DNA of 64,000 bases, taken from assembly GCA_023423935.1 (NCBI GenBank), contig JAFAEQ010000015.1:62001-126000 (forward strand), written 5' to 3'. Below the pieces are notes generated by a model. It was given only the letters and a program-made list of their open reading frames with translations. It was not told the origin of the DNA and searched no databases. Below are positions 16,621-26,500 of the stretch, in pieces. Source of the DNA: Pseudomonadota bacterium (lineage in GTDB: Bacteria > Pseudomonadota > Gammaproteobacteria > Steroidobacterales > Steroidobacteraceae). The position numbers were made by a program, and so were the translations under genes. Position 1 is the stretch's first letter, and each line of letters opens with the position of its first letter.

Positions 16621-17306
16621 GGCCGCAAAGACCGCATAAAAGAATAGTAAACATGCGAGTCAGAACGGCGCTAAGCGTGCGATGAACTCAGCGCCGGCGC
16701 GTCTACGTGCGAAATGCCTCCGGATCCAGACTTGCCACTTCCTTTTTGCGGTCCTTGCGGCTATTCCCGTTCCGAATCTAGGAGCAAGAGGAAGGCAGGC
16801 CGCAAAGACCGCATAAAAGAACAGTGAACTTGCGAGTCAGAACGGCGCGAAGCGTCTGGACTTAGCGGCCGGCTTGTCTACGTGCGAGATGCTTCTGGAT
16901 CCAGACTTGTCAGGTCTTTTTTGCGGTCCTTGCGGCTATTCCCGTTCCGAACTTAGGCGCAAGAGGAAGGCAGGCCGCAAAGACCGCATAAAAGAACAGT
17001 GAATGTGCGAGTCAGAACGGCGCGAAGCGTCTGATGGAGTTAGCGGCCGGCGCGTCTACGTGCGAGATGCTTCTGGATCCAGACTTGTCACTTCCTTTTT
17101 GCGGTCCTTGCGGCTATTCCCGTTCCGAATCCAGGAGCAAGAGGAAGGCAGGCCGCAAAGACCGCATAAAAGACGAGTAAATGTGTAAGTCAGGACGGCG
17201 CGAGGCGTCGGATGAATTCAGCGCGAGCGTTTCGACGTGCGAGACGACTCTGGATCCAGACTCATCAGGTCTTTTTTGCGGTCTTTGCGGCTAGTCCCTT
17301 CCGAAT
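16621..17306. repeat. Tandem array of four ~177-bp units, each bounded by inverted repeats
   Basis: Units begin with GGCCGCAAAGACCGCA at 16621, 16798, 16973 and 17151 (spacing 177, 175 and 178). Each unit closes with TTTTGCGGTCYTTGCGGCTA, the inverse complement of its opening, so each can fold as one long-armed hairpin. Within units, GCGAGTCAGAACGGCGC, a CTACGTGCGAGATGC block and a CTGGATCCAGACTTG palindrome are conserved. No credible reading frame is shared by the units. The array fills the convergent junction between the ferredoxin gene and gpmA. Confidence 0.88.
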
Positions 17307-17307
17307 C

Positions 17308-18060
17308 CTATTTCTTCCCTTCCGTCTGACGAGCAACCGCATCAGCGGCGGCTTTGATGGCTTCGGGGTCGCCGAGGAAGCGGCGTGAGATCGGCTTCAG
17401 GGAATCGTCGAGTTCGTAATGGATCGGTACGCCGGTGGGGATGTTGAACTCGATGATGTCTTCGTTCGACATGTTGTCGAGCATCTTGACCAGCGCGCGC
17501 AGGCTGTTGCCGTGTGCGACGACCAGCACGTTACGGCCGGCCTTGAGCTCAGGCGCGAGACGCGTGTTCCAGTAGGGCAGCACACGATCGAGCGTGGTCT
17601 TCAATGACTCGGCGGCAGGCAGTTCTTCCGGCTTGAGATTCGCATAGCGACGGTCGAAGCGCGGATGGCGCTCGTCGTCGAGGGTGAGGGCAGGAGGCGG
17701 CACGTCATAGCTGCGACGCCAGATCTTCACCTGCTCGGCGCCGTGCTTCGCAACCGTCTGTGCCTTGTCGAGGCCCTGCAGTGCGCCGTAGTGACGCTCG
17801 TTCAATCGCCAGCTGCGCTCGACCGGCAGCCACATGAGATCCATTTCATCGAGCACGATCCACAGCGTGCGGATCGCGCGCTTCAGTACCGAGGTGAAGG
17901 CGAGATCGAACTCGAACCCTTCCGCCTTCAGCAGCTTGCCCGCCTCGCTCGCTTCCTTCCGACCCTGCTCGGTCAGATCCACGTCCACCCAGCCGGTGAA
18001 CAGGTTTTCAAGGTTCCAGGTGCTTTGTCCGTGACGGACGAGAACGAGTTTGCCAAGCAT
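17308..18060 (-). CDS. gpmA: 2,3-bisphosphoglycerate-dependent phosphoglycerate mutase
   Basis: A 250-residue enzyme, the standard length for dPGM. It interconverts 3- and 2-phosphoglycerate in glycolysis and gluconeogenesis. The phosphohistidine motif is LVRHGQSTWN at the N-terminus. Also present are the conserved FTGWVDVDLTEQG, SWRLNERHYGALQGLDK and, near the C-terminus, VVAHGNSLRALVK with the second catalytic histidine. The start is MLGKLVLVRHG; upstream in-frame codons lie in a word-repeat block and are not credible. It stands alone as a transcription unit. Confidence 0.96.
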   Translation of the reverse strand: MLGKLVLVRHGQSTWNLENLFTGWVDVDLTEQGRKEASEAGKLLKAEGFEFDLAFTSVLKRAIRTLWIVLDEMDLMWLPVERSWRLNERHYGALQGLDKAQTVAKHGAEQVKIWRRSYDVPPPALTLDDERHPRFDRRYANLKPEELPAAESLKTTLDRVLPYWNTRLAPELKAGRNVLVVAHGNSLRALVKMLDNMSNEDIIEFNIPTGVPIHYELDDSLKPISRRFLGDPEAIKAAADAVARQTEGKK

Positions 18061-18215
18061 AGGATGGTTCAATGGACAATTGATAATTGACAATGGACAA
18101 CGAAAGGCCAGGTCGAAGCCTACCAGAGCGCTCGATTCATTGTCCCCCGGAGCGGTGCCTTGCGGCGTCTGCTCCGGGTTGTTGTTAATTGTTCATTGTC
18201 CATTGTCCATTGAGT
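18061..18215. repeat. Intergenic word dyad, CAATTG type
   Basis: Words of the form CAATTGATAATTGACAATGGACAACG (near 18070-18105) face TTGTTAATTGTTCATTGTCCATTG (near 18180-18210). This is the same word family as at the 10.3-10.7 kb junction. It lies between the glutamate dehydrogenase stop and the gpmA start, both on the minus strand. Confidence 0.75.
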
Positions 18216-21200
18216 TCACTCCGCCATCGCCCGTACCGCCTGTAGCGCGACGGACAGTGTCGCGAAGTCCATTTGGGGGAGGGCACGCATGTCGTTGATG
18301 GTCTGACGGACATGGCCGATGGCGGCCGCGTTCTTCTGGAGCCAGGTGTCGACTGCGCTGGTGGACGGCGAGCGGGACTTACCCAGGACCTGCAGACACA
18401 GTTTGCGTTGCAGATCGTAGATGTTGTCGCGCAATGTGCCGCGGGCGACGGCCTGCCAGTGGCCTTCCACGCCCAGGGATTCGATCTGCTCGCGTACCCA
18501 GTCGAGCGACAGGGCCGTTCCCACCTTGAAGTAGATGCTCGCCACGGATTCGATCGCGACGCCAGTGTGCTCCGCGATGTCGACCAGGTCAGGACCTGAG
18601 CGCAGGGCAGGCATCGTTGCGATACGGCGGCTCAACGGTTCCGGAACGCGGGCGGTGCGATACGACTCGTGCGACGACTCGTAGACGCTCAGATCGGCAC
18701 CGGACAGAACGCGGGGCAGTGCTGCATCGAGTTTGCGCAGGCCCGCGCGCAGGCGGCTCACCTGCTGCTCGATCTGCAGCTCGCTCGAATGACGCTGGAT
18801 CAGCCAGTACGTGCAGAAGCGCAGCAGCCTGGTGGATTCGAACATCATTTCGTATTGCGTGCGCGCATCTATACGCGCATCGAGTGCCTCGATCGCGCCC
18901 CAGGTGTCGCGCATGTCGAATGCTTCGCGCGCGATCGCATAGGCGCGTACCACGGTTGCCGCATCCGCGCCCGTATCTTCCTGGGTGCGACGCGCGAACG
19001 TGGCGCCCATGCGGTTCACCATGCTGTTGGTGGTCGCGGTCGCGATGATCTCGCGACGCAGGCGATGCTGGTGCATGAAACGGCCGCAGCGCTTCTGCAT
19101 CTGTGCCGGGAAATACCGTTCGAGCTCGTGAGCGAGATACGGATCCTCGGGCACGTCGGAGTCGATGAGCAGCGAATACAGCGCCATCTTTGCGTACGCC
19201 AGGAGGATCGCAAGCTCGGGTCGCGTGAGTCCGCGGCCGGCCTTGCGCCGTTCCTCGATCTCCTCGCTCACCGGCAGGAATTCGAGTCCGCGATCGAGCA
19301 GGCCGGAGACCTCCAGCGAGCGGATCGTATGGACGTGTTCCGAGAGATCCTTTACGGACCGCGCTTCGAGCATCGAGAGCGCCTGACTCTGCAGATAGTT
19401 ATCGCGCAGGACGAGCGCGGCCACTTCCTCGGTCATGCCCGCGAGCAGGCGATTACGTTCATTGAGCGTGAGGCTTGCCCGCCGTGGCAGCGAATTCAGC
19501 AGGATCTTGATGTTGACCTCGTGATCCGAGCAGTCGACGCCCGCCGAGTTGTCGACGAAATCGGTGTTCAGACGTCCGCCATTCGCTGCGTATTCGATGC
19601 GTCCGCGCTGCGACAAGCCGAGATTGCCGCCCTCACCGACGATCCTGCAGCGAAGGTCGCGACCGTTCACACGCACGGCATCGTTCGCCCGATCGCCGAC
19701 ATCGGCGTTGGTTTCATCGCTGGCTTTCACATACGTGCCGATACCGCCGTTCCAGAGCAGATCGACGCGCATGCACAGAATGGCCTTGATCAGATCCTGC
19801 GGTGTCAGGGTGTTGCGCTCCAGGCCGAGCATTGCCTGCGCCTGCGGGGAGATCTGCAGTGACTTTGCGCTGCGTGCGAAGACTCCGCCGCCCGCCGAGA
19901 TCAGCTTGCGGTTGTAGTCCTCCCAGGTCGAGCGCGGCAGACTGAAGAGACGCTTGCGCTCCGCGAAGCTCGCGGCGGGATCGGGATTGGGGTCCAGGAA
20001 AATGTGCTGGTGATTGAACGCGGCGAGCAGGCGGATATGGGGCGACTGCAGCATGCCGTTACCAAACACATCGCCCGCCATATCGCCGATGCCGGCCGCC
20101 GTGAACGTCTGCGTCTGCGTATCGATACCGATCTCGCGGAAATGACGCTTCACGCATTCCCAGGCGCCGCGGGCCGTGATGCCCATCTTCTTGTGGTCGT
20201 AACCGGCCGAACCGCCTGAGGCGAAAGCATCGCCCAGCCAGAAGCCGTACTCGGCCGAGATGCGGTTGGCGATATCGGAGAAGCTCGCAGTGCCCTTGTC
20301 GGCGGCGACGACGAGATACGTATCGTCGCCATCGCGACGCACGACGTTGGGCGGCGGCACGACCTTGCCATCGACGATGTTGTCGGTCACATCGAGCAGG
20401 GCGCGGATGTACGTGCGATAGCACTCGACGCCTTCGCGTTGCGTGTCCTCACGGCTTGCGTTGGCCGGCAGGCGCTTGGGCACGAAACCGCCTTTCGCAC
20501 CGACCGGCACGATCAGCGTGTTCTTCACGTTCTGCGCCTTCATCAGGCCCAGCACTTCCGTACGGAAGTCTTCGCGGCGATCGGACCAGCGGATTCCACC
20601 GCGTGCGACTGCACCCATGCGCAGATGAACGCCTTCGACTCGCGGCGAGTAGACGAAGATCTCGAACGCCGGTCGCGGCTGCGGCAGATCCGCAATGTTG
20701 CGGGAATCGAGCTTGAGCGACAGATACGACTTGAACGGCTCGTTGTGAGCTGGGTCGACCTGATAGTAGTTCGTGCGCAGCGTGGCGCTGATCGAGCTCG
20801 CAAAGCGGCGCAGGATGCGATCCTCATCGAGGCTCGTGACCTTGTCGAGCTGCTTGGCCAGCTGCTTCTGCAATTTCGCGACTTCGGTCTGGCGATGCTT
20901 CGGGCTGTGCTGCGGATCGAACTGCGCAGCGAAGAGTGCGGAGAGCGTCGCAGTGATCGGTGCGTTCTTGACGAGCACCTGCTCCATGTAAGCCTGGCTG
21001 AACGCAACTCCGCCCTGGAGCACGAAACGGCAGTAGGCGCGTAACACCATGGCCTGTCGCCAGGTGAGATCCGCTACGGTGATCAGGCGGTTGAATCCGT
21101 CGTTCTCGGCGCGTCCGGTCCAGACGGCAAGGAATGCGTCGGTGAAGCGCGGCCCCAGGTTCTCGGGATCGACCTCTCCGCCGCCGTTGCGCGCCATCTC

Positions 21201-23051
21201 GAAATCCTGCAGCCAGATTTCGCGGTTGCGCGCGTTCTCGGACGTGCGAGGCGGCGCAATGCGATAGGGGCGCTCGCTCACTACGGTGAATCCCAGATTC
21301 TCCAGGACCGGCAGTGCACGCGAGAGGGTGATCGGCGATGCGGAGCGGATCACACGCAGATGAACTGCGCGACCTTCGCCGCGCACCAGTCGCATGACCA
21401 GGCGATCCGGATCCTGCAGCAGCTGATCGATCTGCTCGACATCGTCGACGGCGAGAGGCGCGGCGACGTCTTCGGTGTACGCCGCCGGGAAAGCGCCTGC
21501 CAGCCGCTCGGCAAGCTCAGTGCCTTTCGGCTCGCCGTGACGTTCGATCAAGGCATCACGCAGACGATCGTCCCAGGTCCGCACGGCCTGTGCGATGAGC
21601 TCTTCGAGCTCATCCACATTGATCTTGGGGGCTGCGCTCGCGGGCAGGCGCACGATCATATGGACGCGCGCGAGCGCGGACTCGGAGAGCTGCACCTGCG
21701 ATTCGATCGCCGTTGCGTGCAGCCGCTCGCCCACCAGAGCTTCGATCTTGTTGCGGACCTGCGTGTTGTAGCGGTCGCGCGGGACGAAGATCATGCCCGA
21801 GTAAAAGCGATTGAATGCGTCGCGGCGCATGAATACACGCACGCGATTCCGCTCGTAGAGATTGACGATGCCGCGCACGATACGAACCAGGTCGGCCACG
21901 CTCGCCTGGAAGAGCTCATCGCGCGGATACGTCTCGAGCACATGAATCACGGCCTTGCCGTCGTGGCTGGCAGGATCGAGCCCGAAATGATCGATGACGC
22001 GTTCGATCTTGTGACGCAGCAACGGAATCTCGCGCGGGCTGCGGCTGTACACCGAGGATGTGAACAGGCCGAGGAAGCGCCGCTCGCCATTCACGCGCCC
22101 GTTCTTGTCGTAGGTCTTGATGCCGACGTAATCGAGGTATGTCGCGCGGTGAACGGTCGATATCGAGTTCGCCTTGGTGATCGTGAGCAGATCGCGTTCG
22201 CGTGCGTGCGCCCGCAGCTCGCCGGTCAGTCGCGTCGGCTCGAGCTTCTGGCCGCGGCGAACGCGCAGGATACCGAGCCCGCTGTCGGCTTTCGGCTCGA
22301 GCAGATCTTCGGAAGCGCCGCGCTTCAGGGTGTACTCGCGATAGCCCAGGAAGGTGAAATGGTTCGCTTCCATCCACTCGAGCAGTGCCGCGACTTCGCG
22401 AGCCTCGCGCGGTGCCGCGACACCGTTGTTGGTATTGATGTTCTTGGCAATCTCGAGTGCGCGCTGACGCATTTCGCGCCAGTCCTGGACTGCAAAGCGC
22501 ACATCCTCGACGACGCGCTGAATTCTCTTCTCCAGATCGCGCAGGCGCGCGGCATCGGCGATGTGATCCACATGGATCTGCTGCCAGGATTCGGAGCGCG
22601 TTTTCGCGTTCGGCACTGCGCCGTCGTCGATGTCCAGGAGCTTGCCCGAAGCGTCGCGGCTCACGCGGATGATCGGATGGATCATCGTGTGCAACGTGAG
22701 TCCGGCCTGGTTCAGCACCATGCTGATGGAGTCGACCAGAAACGGCATGTCTTCAACGACCACTTCCACGATGGAGCGTGAAGAACTCCAGCCGTCGCTG
22801 GCGCTTTGCGGATTGAATACGCGCACGAGTGCCTGGCCGCGCTTGCGCACGTTTGCAAAGCGCAGCTGGCCGAGACTGCTCGCGGCCAGATCGCCCGGCG
22901 CGTACTGCTCCAGATCCTCCTCGGCGACGCCGCGGAAGTACTGCTCGAGGTAACGCTGCGAGAATTTCGGGATGCGGCGCGCGTTGCGCGCGGCGGCTCT
23001 CACGATGCTTTCGATGATCTTCTTGCGAGCTGCGGGGATAGTCCCATACAT
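18216..23051 (-). CDS. gdhB: NAD-specific glutamate dehydrogenase, large (180-kDa) class
   Basis: About 1611 residues, the typical size of the L_180 class of NAD-GDH, which deaminates glutamate to 2-oxoglutarate. The N-terminal ~700 residues form regulatory ACT-like segments, e.g. VEDMPFLVDSISMVLNQAGL. The catalytic core around 750-1200 has GGIRWSDRREDFRTEVLGLMKAQ, VPVGAKGGFV and IGDMAGDVFGNGML. A long helical C-terminal region follows. The ATG at 23051 (MYGTIPAARKK) is preferred, with an alternative 15 codons upstream. It probably supports growth on amino acids, consistent with the nearby catabolic genes. Confidence 0.95.
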   Translation of the reverse strand: MYGTIPAARKKIIESIVRAAARNARRIPKFSQRYLEQYFRGVAEEDLEQYAPGDLAASSLGQLRFANVRKRGQALVRVFNPQSASDGWSSSRSIVEVVVEDMPFLVDSISMVLNQAGLTLHTMIHPIIRVSRDASGKLLDIDDGAVPNAKTRSESWQQIHVDHIADAARLRDLEKRIQRVVEDVRFAVQDWREMRQRALEIAKNINTNNGVAAPREAREVAALLEWMEANHFTFLGYREYTLKRGASEDLLEPKADSGLGILRVRRGQKLEPTRLTGELRAHARERDLLTITKANSISTVHRATYLDYVGIKTYDKNGRVNGERRFLGLFTSSVYSRSPREIPLLRHKIERVIDHFGLDPASHDGKAVIHVLETYPRDELFQASVADLVRIVRGIVNLYERNRVRVFMRRDAFNRFYSGMIFVPRDRYNTQVRNKIEALVGERLHATAIESQVQLSESALARVHMIVRLPASAAPKINVDELEELIAQAVRTWDDRLRDALIERHGEPKGTELAERLAGAFPAAYTEDVAAPLAVDDVEQIDQLLQDPDRLVMRLVRGEGRAVHLRVIRSASPITLSRALPVLENLGFTVVSERPYRIAPPRTSENARNREIWLQDFEMARNGGGEVDPENLGPRFTDAFLAVWTGRAENDGFNRLITVADLTWRQAMVLRAYCRFVLQGGVAFSQAYMEQVLVKNAPITATLSALFAAQFDPQHSPKHRQTEVAKLQKQLAKQLDKVTSLDEDRILRRFASSISATLRTNYYQVDPAHNEPFKSYLSLKLDSRNIADLPQPRPAFEIFVYSPRVEGVHLRMGAVARGGIRWSDRREDFRTEVLGLMKAQNVKNTLIVPVGAKGGFVPKRLPANASREDTQREGVECYRTYIRALLDVTDNIVDGKVVPPPNVVRRDGDDTYLVVAADKGTASFSDIANRISAEYGFWLGDAFASGGSAGYDHKKMGITARGAWECVKRHFREIGIDTQTQTFTAAGIGDMAGDVFGNGMLQSPHIRLLAAFNHQHIFLDPNPDPAASFAERKRLFSLPRSTWEDYNRKLISAGGGVFARSAKSLQISPQAQAMLGLERNTLTPQDLIKAILCMRVDLLWNGGIGTYVKASDETNADVGDRANDAVRVNGRDLRCRIVGEGGNLGLSQRGRIEYAANGGRLNTDFVDNSAGVDCSDHEVNIKILLNSLPRRASLTLNERNRLLAGMTEEVAALVLRDNYLQSQALSMLEARSVKDLSEHVHTIRSLEVSGLLDRGLEFLPVSEEIEERRKAGRGLTRPELAILLAYAKMALYSLLIDSDVPEDPYLAHELERYFPAQMQKRCGRFMHQHRLRREIIATATTNSMVNRMGATFARRTQEDTGADAATVVRAYAIAREAFDMRDTWGAIEALDARIDARTQYEMMFESTRLLRFCTYWLIQRHSSELQIEQQVSRLRAGLRKLDAALPRVLSGADLSVYESSHESYRTARVPEPLSRRIATMPALRSGPDLVDIAEHTGVAIESVASIYFKVGTALSLDWVREQIESLGVEGHWQAVARGTLRDNIYDLQRKLCLQVLGKSRSPSTSAVDTWLQKNAAAIGHVRQTINDMRALPQMDFATLSVALQAVRAMAE

Positions 23052-23130
23052 GGAAGTGCCACCAACTGAAATGGAAAACGCGGGTGACGCCTGCATGCAG
23101 GCGTAGTCACCCTCCGCTAACAGAACGAGG

Positions 23131-24315
23131 TCAGTTTTTCTGAGTCAGATCAGCAATGACTGCGGCGAGGAAGCGGCATGCTTCGCCGCCTGTGATGCAT
23201 CGATGGTCGAACGTCAGCGACAACGGTAGACGCATGTGGATCTCCGGGCCCGAATCGCCCGCTACCACGTCGCGCTGCAGTCGCCCGGATCCGAGGATCG
23301 CGACAGTAGGTGGTGTCACCAGCGGCGTTGCGTAGCGACCGGCCATCATGCCGAAGTTGGAGAGCGTGAAGGTGTAATCGCGCATCTGATCGGGCGTGAT
23401 GCTGCGGTTGCGCGTGCGCTCCTTGATATCGTTCAGGCGCGCGCGCGTTTCTTCTGCGGACAACGAGCCCACATCGCGAATCACCGGAACGATCAGTCCG
23501 TCTGCAGTATCGACCGCGACGGCGAGATGAACTTCAGAGACGATCTTGCGTGCGGGCACCGACGCATCGAACAATGCGTTGAGCCCGGGTTCGGCTTTCA
23601 CGCCAGCGACGATCGCGCGGATCACCCGCACGGTGATGTCGTCGCGTCCGTACCAGCTCTGGATATCGGCATCGTCGAATACGGTGCACATCGCGACCTG
23701 GTCGCGCGAGATCGACATGCTCGCGGACATCGCCTTGCGAGTGCCGCGCAGACGATCCGCATCGCTCAAGCCGGCGACGCCTGGCGACGCGTTCGTGCCG
23801 CTGCCGAGGTTCGCGCGGGCGAGAACATCGTCCACGCTCACGAGTCCATGACGACCGCTTGGACGACACGATGCGAGATCCACACCGAGCCGGCGCGCCA
23901 GCATGCGCACGGCGGGTGCTGCGCGCACGCGATCGGTGTTCGCGCTGCGAGTGCGTCCCGCGATTGCGCGATCGATCAGTTCGCCGCCTGCGGCAGACAT
24001 GTGTCCGACGACCATGCCTTGATCGGAGGAGGCCGGCTTGGCGCTCGGCTCTGAACTCTGAGCCGACGCTGCAACCGTATCCGGAAGATCGAAATCCACC
24101 AGCGGTTTGCCCGTCTGCACCGTATCGCCGGGCTGCGCATGAAGACGCACGATCGTTCCGGTGTAGGGGCTCGGCACTTCGACGACGGCCTTCGCGGTTT
24201 CGACCGACAGCAGTGGCTGATCCAGTTCGATGTGCTGGCCTTCTTGGACATGCCAGGACACGACCTCGGCTTCCGGCAGACCTTCGCCCAGGTCGGGCAA
24301 CTTGAATGTGATCAC
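23131..24315 (-). CDS. 2-oxoacid dehydrogenase E2 (dihydrolipoyl acyltransferase)
   Basis: A 394-residue E2 subunit. Residues 1-76 are one lipoyl domain with the lipoylated Lys42 in VETAKAVVEVPSP. Around 125-165 is the peripheral E1/E3-binding domain (RAAPAVRMLARRLGVDL). The C-terminal ~220 residues are the acyltransferase core. The active-site motif reads DHRCITGGEA, so Thr stands where the usual HRxxDG motif has Asp; the catalytic His is kept. The GTG start overlaps the E1beta stop by 4 bp. The substrate (branched-chain oxoacid or pyruvate) is not settled by sequence. No E3 gene is adjacent, so E3 must come from elsewhere. Confidence 0.92.
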   Translation of the reverse strand: MITFKLPDLGEGLPEAEVVSWHVQEGQHIELDQPLLSVETAKAVVEVPSPYTGTIVRLHAQPGDTVQTGKPLVDFDLPDTVAASAQSSEPSAKPASSDQGMVVGHMSAAGGELIDRAIAGRTRSANTDRVRAAPAVRMLARRLGVDLASCRPSGRHGLVSVDDVLARANLGSGTNASPGVAGLSDADRLRGTRKAMSASMSISRDQVAMCTVFDDADIQSWYGRDDITVRVIRAIVAGVKAEPGLNALFDASVPARKIVSEVHLAVAVDTADGLIVPVIRDVGSLSAEETRARLNDIKERTRNRSITPDQMRDYTFTLSNFGMMAGRYATPLVTPPTVAILGSGRLQRDVVAGDSGPEIHMRLPLSLTFDHRCITGGEACRFLAAVIADLTQKN

Positions 24316-25292
24316 GTCTGCTCCAGCGTCGCCTGCACCGCATCGACGATGCGTGCGATGCTCGGAATGAAATCGTTTTCGAGTCGATACAGCGGCATGA
24401 CCGTATCGTAGCCGGTGACGCGCTTGATCGGCGCGACCAGGTCGTAGAGGCCTTCTTCAGCGACGATCGCGGCGATCTCGGCGCCGACCGCGCAATTGCG
24501 TGCCGCTTCATGAACAATGACCAGCCGACCCGTCTTGGCGACCGAGGCCAGGATGGTTTCGGAATCGATCGGACTGATCGTCGCGAGGTCGATCACTTCC
24601 GCGCTCACACCGCGCGTGGCGAGTTGCTCGACTGCCTGAAGTACATCGACCGTCATCGCACCCCAGGTGACGATCGTCACATCGTCTCCCTCGCGCAGGA
24701 TGTACGACACATCGAGCGGCAATGCGACGCCGTCGTCGGCGACTTCCTGTTTCACGTAGCGATAGATGCGCGTAGGTTCGAGGAAGATGACCGGGTCCGG
24801 GTCGCGAATCGCCGCCAGGAGCATGCCGTAGGCGCGTGCAGGCGAGGACGGACAGACGACACGAATGCCGGGAATGTGCGCGAGCATCGATTCAACCGCT
24901 TCGGAGTGATGCTCGGGTGCGTGAATGCCGCCGCCGTGCGGCATGCGAATGACGACCGGGCAATGCATGCGACCGCGCGTGCGATGTCGCAAGCGGCTCA
25001 TGTGATTCACGATCTGGTCGATGGCCGGATAGACGAAGCCCATGAACTGGATCTCCGCAACGGGTTTCAGGCCCTGCGCAGACATGCCGACGCACATGCC
25101 GGCGATCATGTTCTCGGCCAGTGGTGTGTCCTGTACGCGATCGGCGCCGAAACGCTCGAACAGGCCCGCGGTGGCGCGAAACACGCCGCCGCTGCGACCG
25201 ACGTCCTCGCCGAGCACGACTACGCTGGGATCGTGTTCGAGCTCCCAGGCCTGCGCCATCGCAATGGCTTCGATCATTGTGATCTTCGGCAT
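24312..25292 (-). CDS. 2-oxoacid dehydrogenase E1 component, beta subunit
   Basis: A 326-residue E1beta with the expected blocks: MIEAIAMAQAWELEHDPSVVVLGEDVG, DTPLAENMIAG, RMPHGGGIHAPEHHSEA and LEPTRIYR. It forms the alpha2beta2 thiamine-diphosphate-dependent decarboxylase with the E1alpha encoded just upstream. The gap to E1alpha is 10 bp and it overlaps E2, so the three are one operon. The PEHHSEA segment and two-subunit E1 fit branched-chain 2-oxoacid or related dehydrogenases rather than the single-chain E1 of enterobacterial pyruvate dehydrogenase. Confidence 0.93.
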   Translation of the reverse strand: MPKITMIEAIAMAQAWELEHDPSVVVLGEDVGRSGGVFRATAGLFERFGADRVQDTPLAENMIAGMCVGMSAQGLKPVAEIQFMGFVYPAIDQIVNHMSRLRHRTRGRMHCPVVIRMPHGGGIHAPEHHSEAVESMLAHIPGIRVVCPSSPARAYGMLLAAIRDPDPVIFLEPTRIYRYVKQEVADDGVALPLDVSYILREGDDVTIVTWGAMTVDVLQAVEQLATRGVSAEVIDLATISPIDSETILASVAKTGRLVIVHEAARNCAVGAEIAAIVAEEGLYDLVAPIKRVTGYDTVMPLYRLENDFIPSIARIVDAVQATLEQT

Positions 25293-25302
25293 GACGGCGC
25301 CT

Positions 25303-26403
25303 TTAATGAGAAGGCCGGCCGGTGCCTGCGTATCGGCGCGCCAATGCTTTCTGGTGCTCGATGTAGGCAGGTGGATTGGCGAACAAGTGATCGAACATCG
25401 AGTCGGTCGATTGCTTCGGCGTGGCCAGATAGTCCTTCACCGCCGCTTCGACTTCGCGCGTGAACTCTGCCTTCATGGTCTGCTCGCGCGTCTCATCGAG
25501 CGCTCCGCGAGCGGTCAGGAAACGGCGCAGGCGAATGAGCGGTTCCAGCTCCCATGCTTCGGTGACTTCATTCTCCGAGCGGTAGCGTGAGGCGTCATCC
25601 GCCGTAGTGTGATCGCTCAGGCGATAGCTCAGGGCTTCGATCACCGTGGGGCCGCCGCCGGAGCGTGCCTTCTCCAGCGCGCGCTCGACGCAGGCACGCA
25701 CGGCGATCACATCGTTGCCGTCGCACTGCATGCCCGGAATGCCGGCCGCAATTGCCTTCTGCGCGAGCGTCTGCGTGGCCGTCTGTTCATGCAGCGGCAC
25801 CGAGATGGCCCACTTGTTGTTGGAGATCACGAACACGACGGGCAGCTGACGTGCGCCCGCGAGATTGATCGCCTCATAGAACGAGCCCTCGGAGGTGCCG
25901 CCGTCACCTATATATGCGAGTGCGCAGCGCGGCTCCTTTCGCACTTTGAAGGCCATGGCTGCGCCGGCCGCGTGCAATGTCTGTGTCGCAATGGGAACGC
26001 ACCAGGGGAAATCGTGCCTGGGACCTGCGAAGTTGTTGCCGCGCTCATCGCCGCCCCAGTAGAGCAGCACGTCGGTCATGCGCACGCCGCGCCAGAAGAG
26101 GGTGCCGATCTCGCGATACACGATGGCGAGACAGTCTTCGGGGCGCATCGCGGCGCCGACGCCGACGTGTGTGGCTTCCTGACCCAGGCAAGGGGCGTAT
26201 GTGCCGAGCTTGCCCGTGCGCTGCAGATTGATGGCTTTGCCGTCGAAGGTTCGGGCACGCAGCATCGCGCCGTACATCTTCAACATCTCCGCATGGTCGG
26301 AGGCAAACGGCGGGAGCTCGCCGAGCACGTTGCCCTGCGCATCCAGATGCTGCAGGTACTCGATTCGAAACTCCGCGACTGTTCTCACCCGTTCGATCTC
26401 CAT
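25303..26403 (-). CDS. 2-oxoacid dehydrogenase E1 component, alpha subunit
   Basis: About 366 residues from the ATG at 26403; the upstream in-frame extension shows no conservation-like content. The thiamine-diphosphate motif GDGGTSEGSFYEAINLAG...FVISNNKWAIS is intact (GDG to NN). The phosphorylation-loop-like segment YRLSDHTTADDASRYR is present, a form common in branched-chain oxoacid dehydrogenases. Neighbouring hpd and hmgA (tyrosine breakdown) and a MarR regulator suggest an amino-acid catabolic role. That substrate call is inference. Confidence 0.92.
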   Translation of the reverse strand: MEIERVRTVAEFRIEYLQHLDAQGNVLGELPPFASDHAEMLKMYGAMLRARTFDGKAINLQRTGKLGTYAPCLGQEATHVGVGAAMRPEDCLAIVYREIGTLFWRGVRMTDVLLYWGGDERGNNFAGPRHDFPWCVPIATQTLHAAGAAMAFKVRKEPRCALAYIGDGGTSEGSFYEAINLAGARQLPVVFVISNNKWAISVPLHEQTATQTLAQKAIAAGIPGMQCDGNDVIAVRACVERALEKARSGGGPTVIEALSYRLSDHTTADDASRYRSENEVTEAWELEPLIRLRRFLTARGALDETREQTMKAEFTREVEAAVKDYLATPKQSTDSMFDHLFANPPAYIEHQKALARRYAGTGRPSH

Positions 26404-26500
26404 GCCTTCGTTTTCAAGAGTCGGCGGATTATAGCCAAGTCGAGGTGCGATTCGTGGTGAGCGCGACGACATCGATGAAGAGCCCGTCATGCGCATGTTC

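Noticed and set aside
16621..17306. Possible CRISPR array or tandem coding repeats
   Set aside because: Unit length is ~177 bp with internal inverted repeats, no short-repeat/unique-spacer pattern, no cas genes and no shared reading frame.
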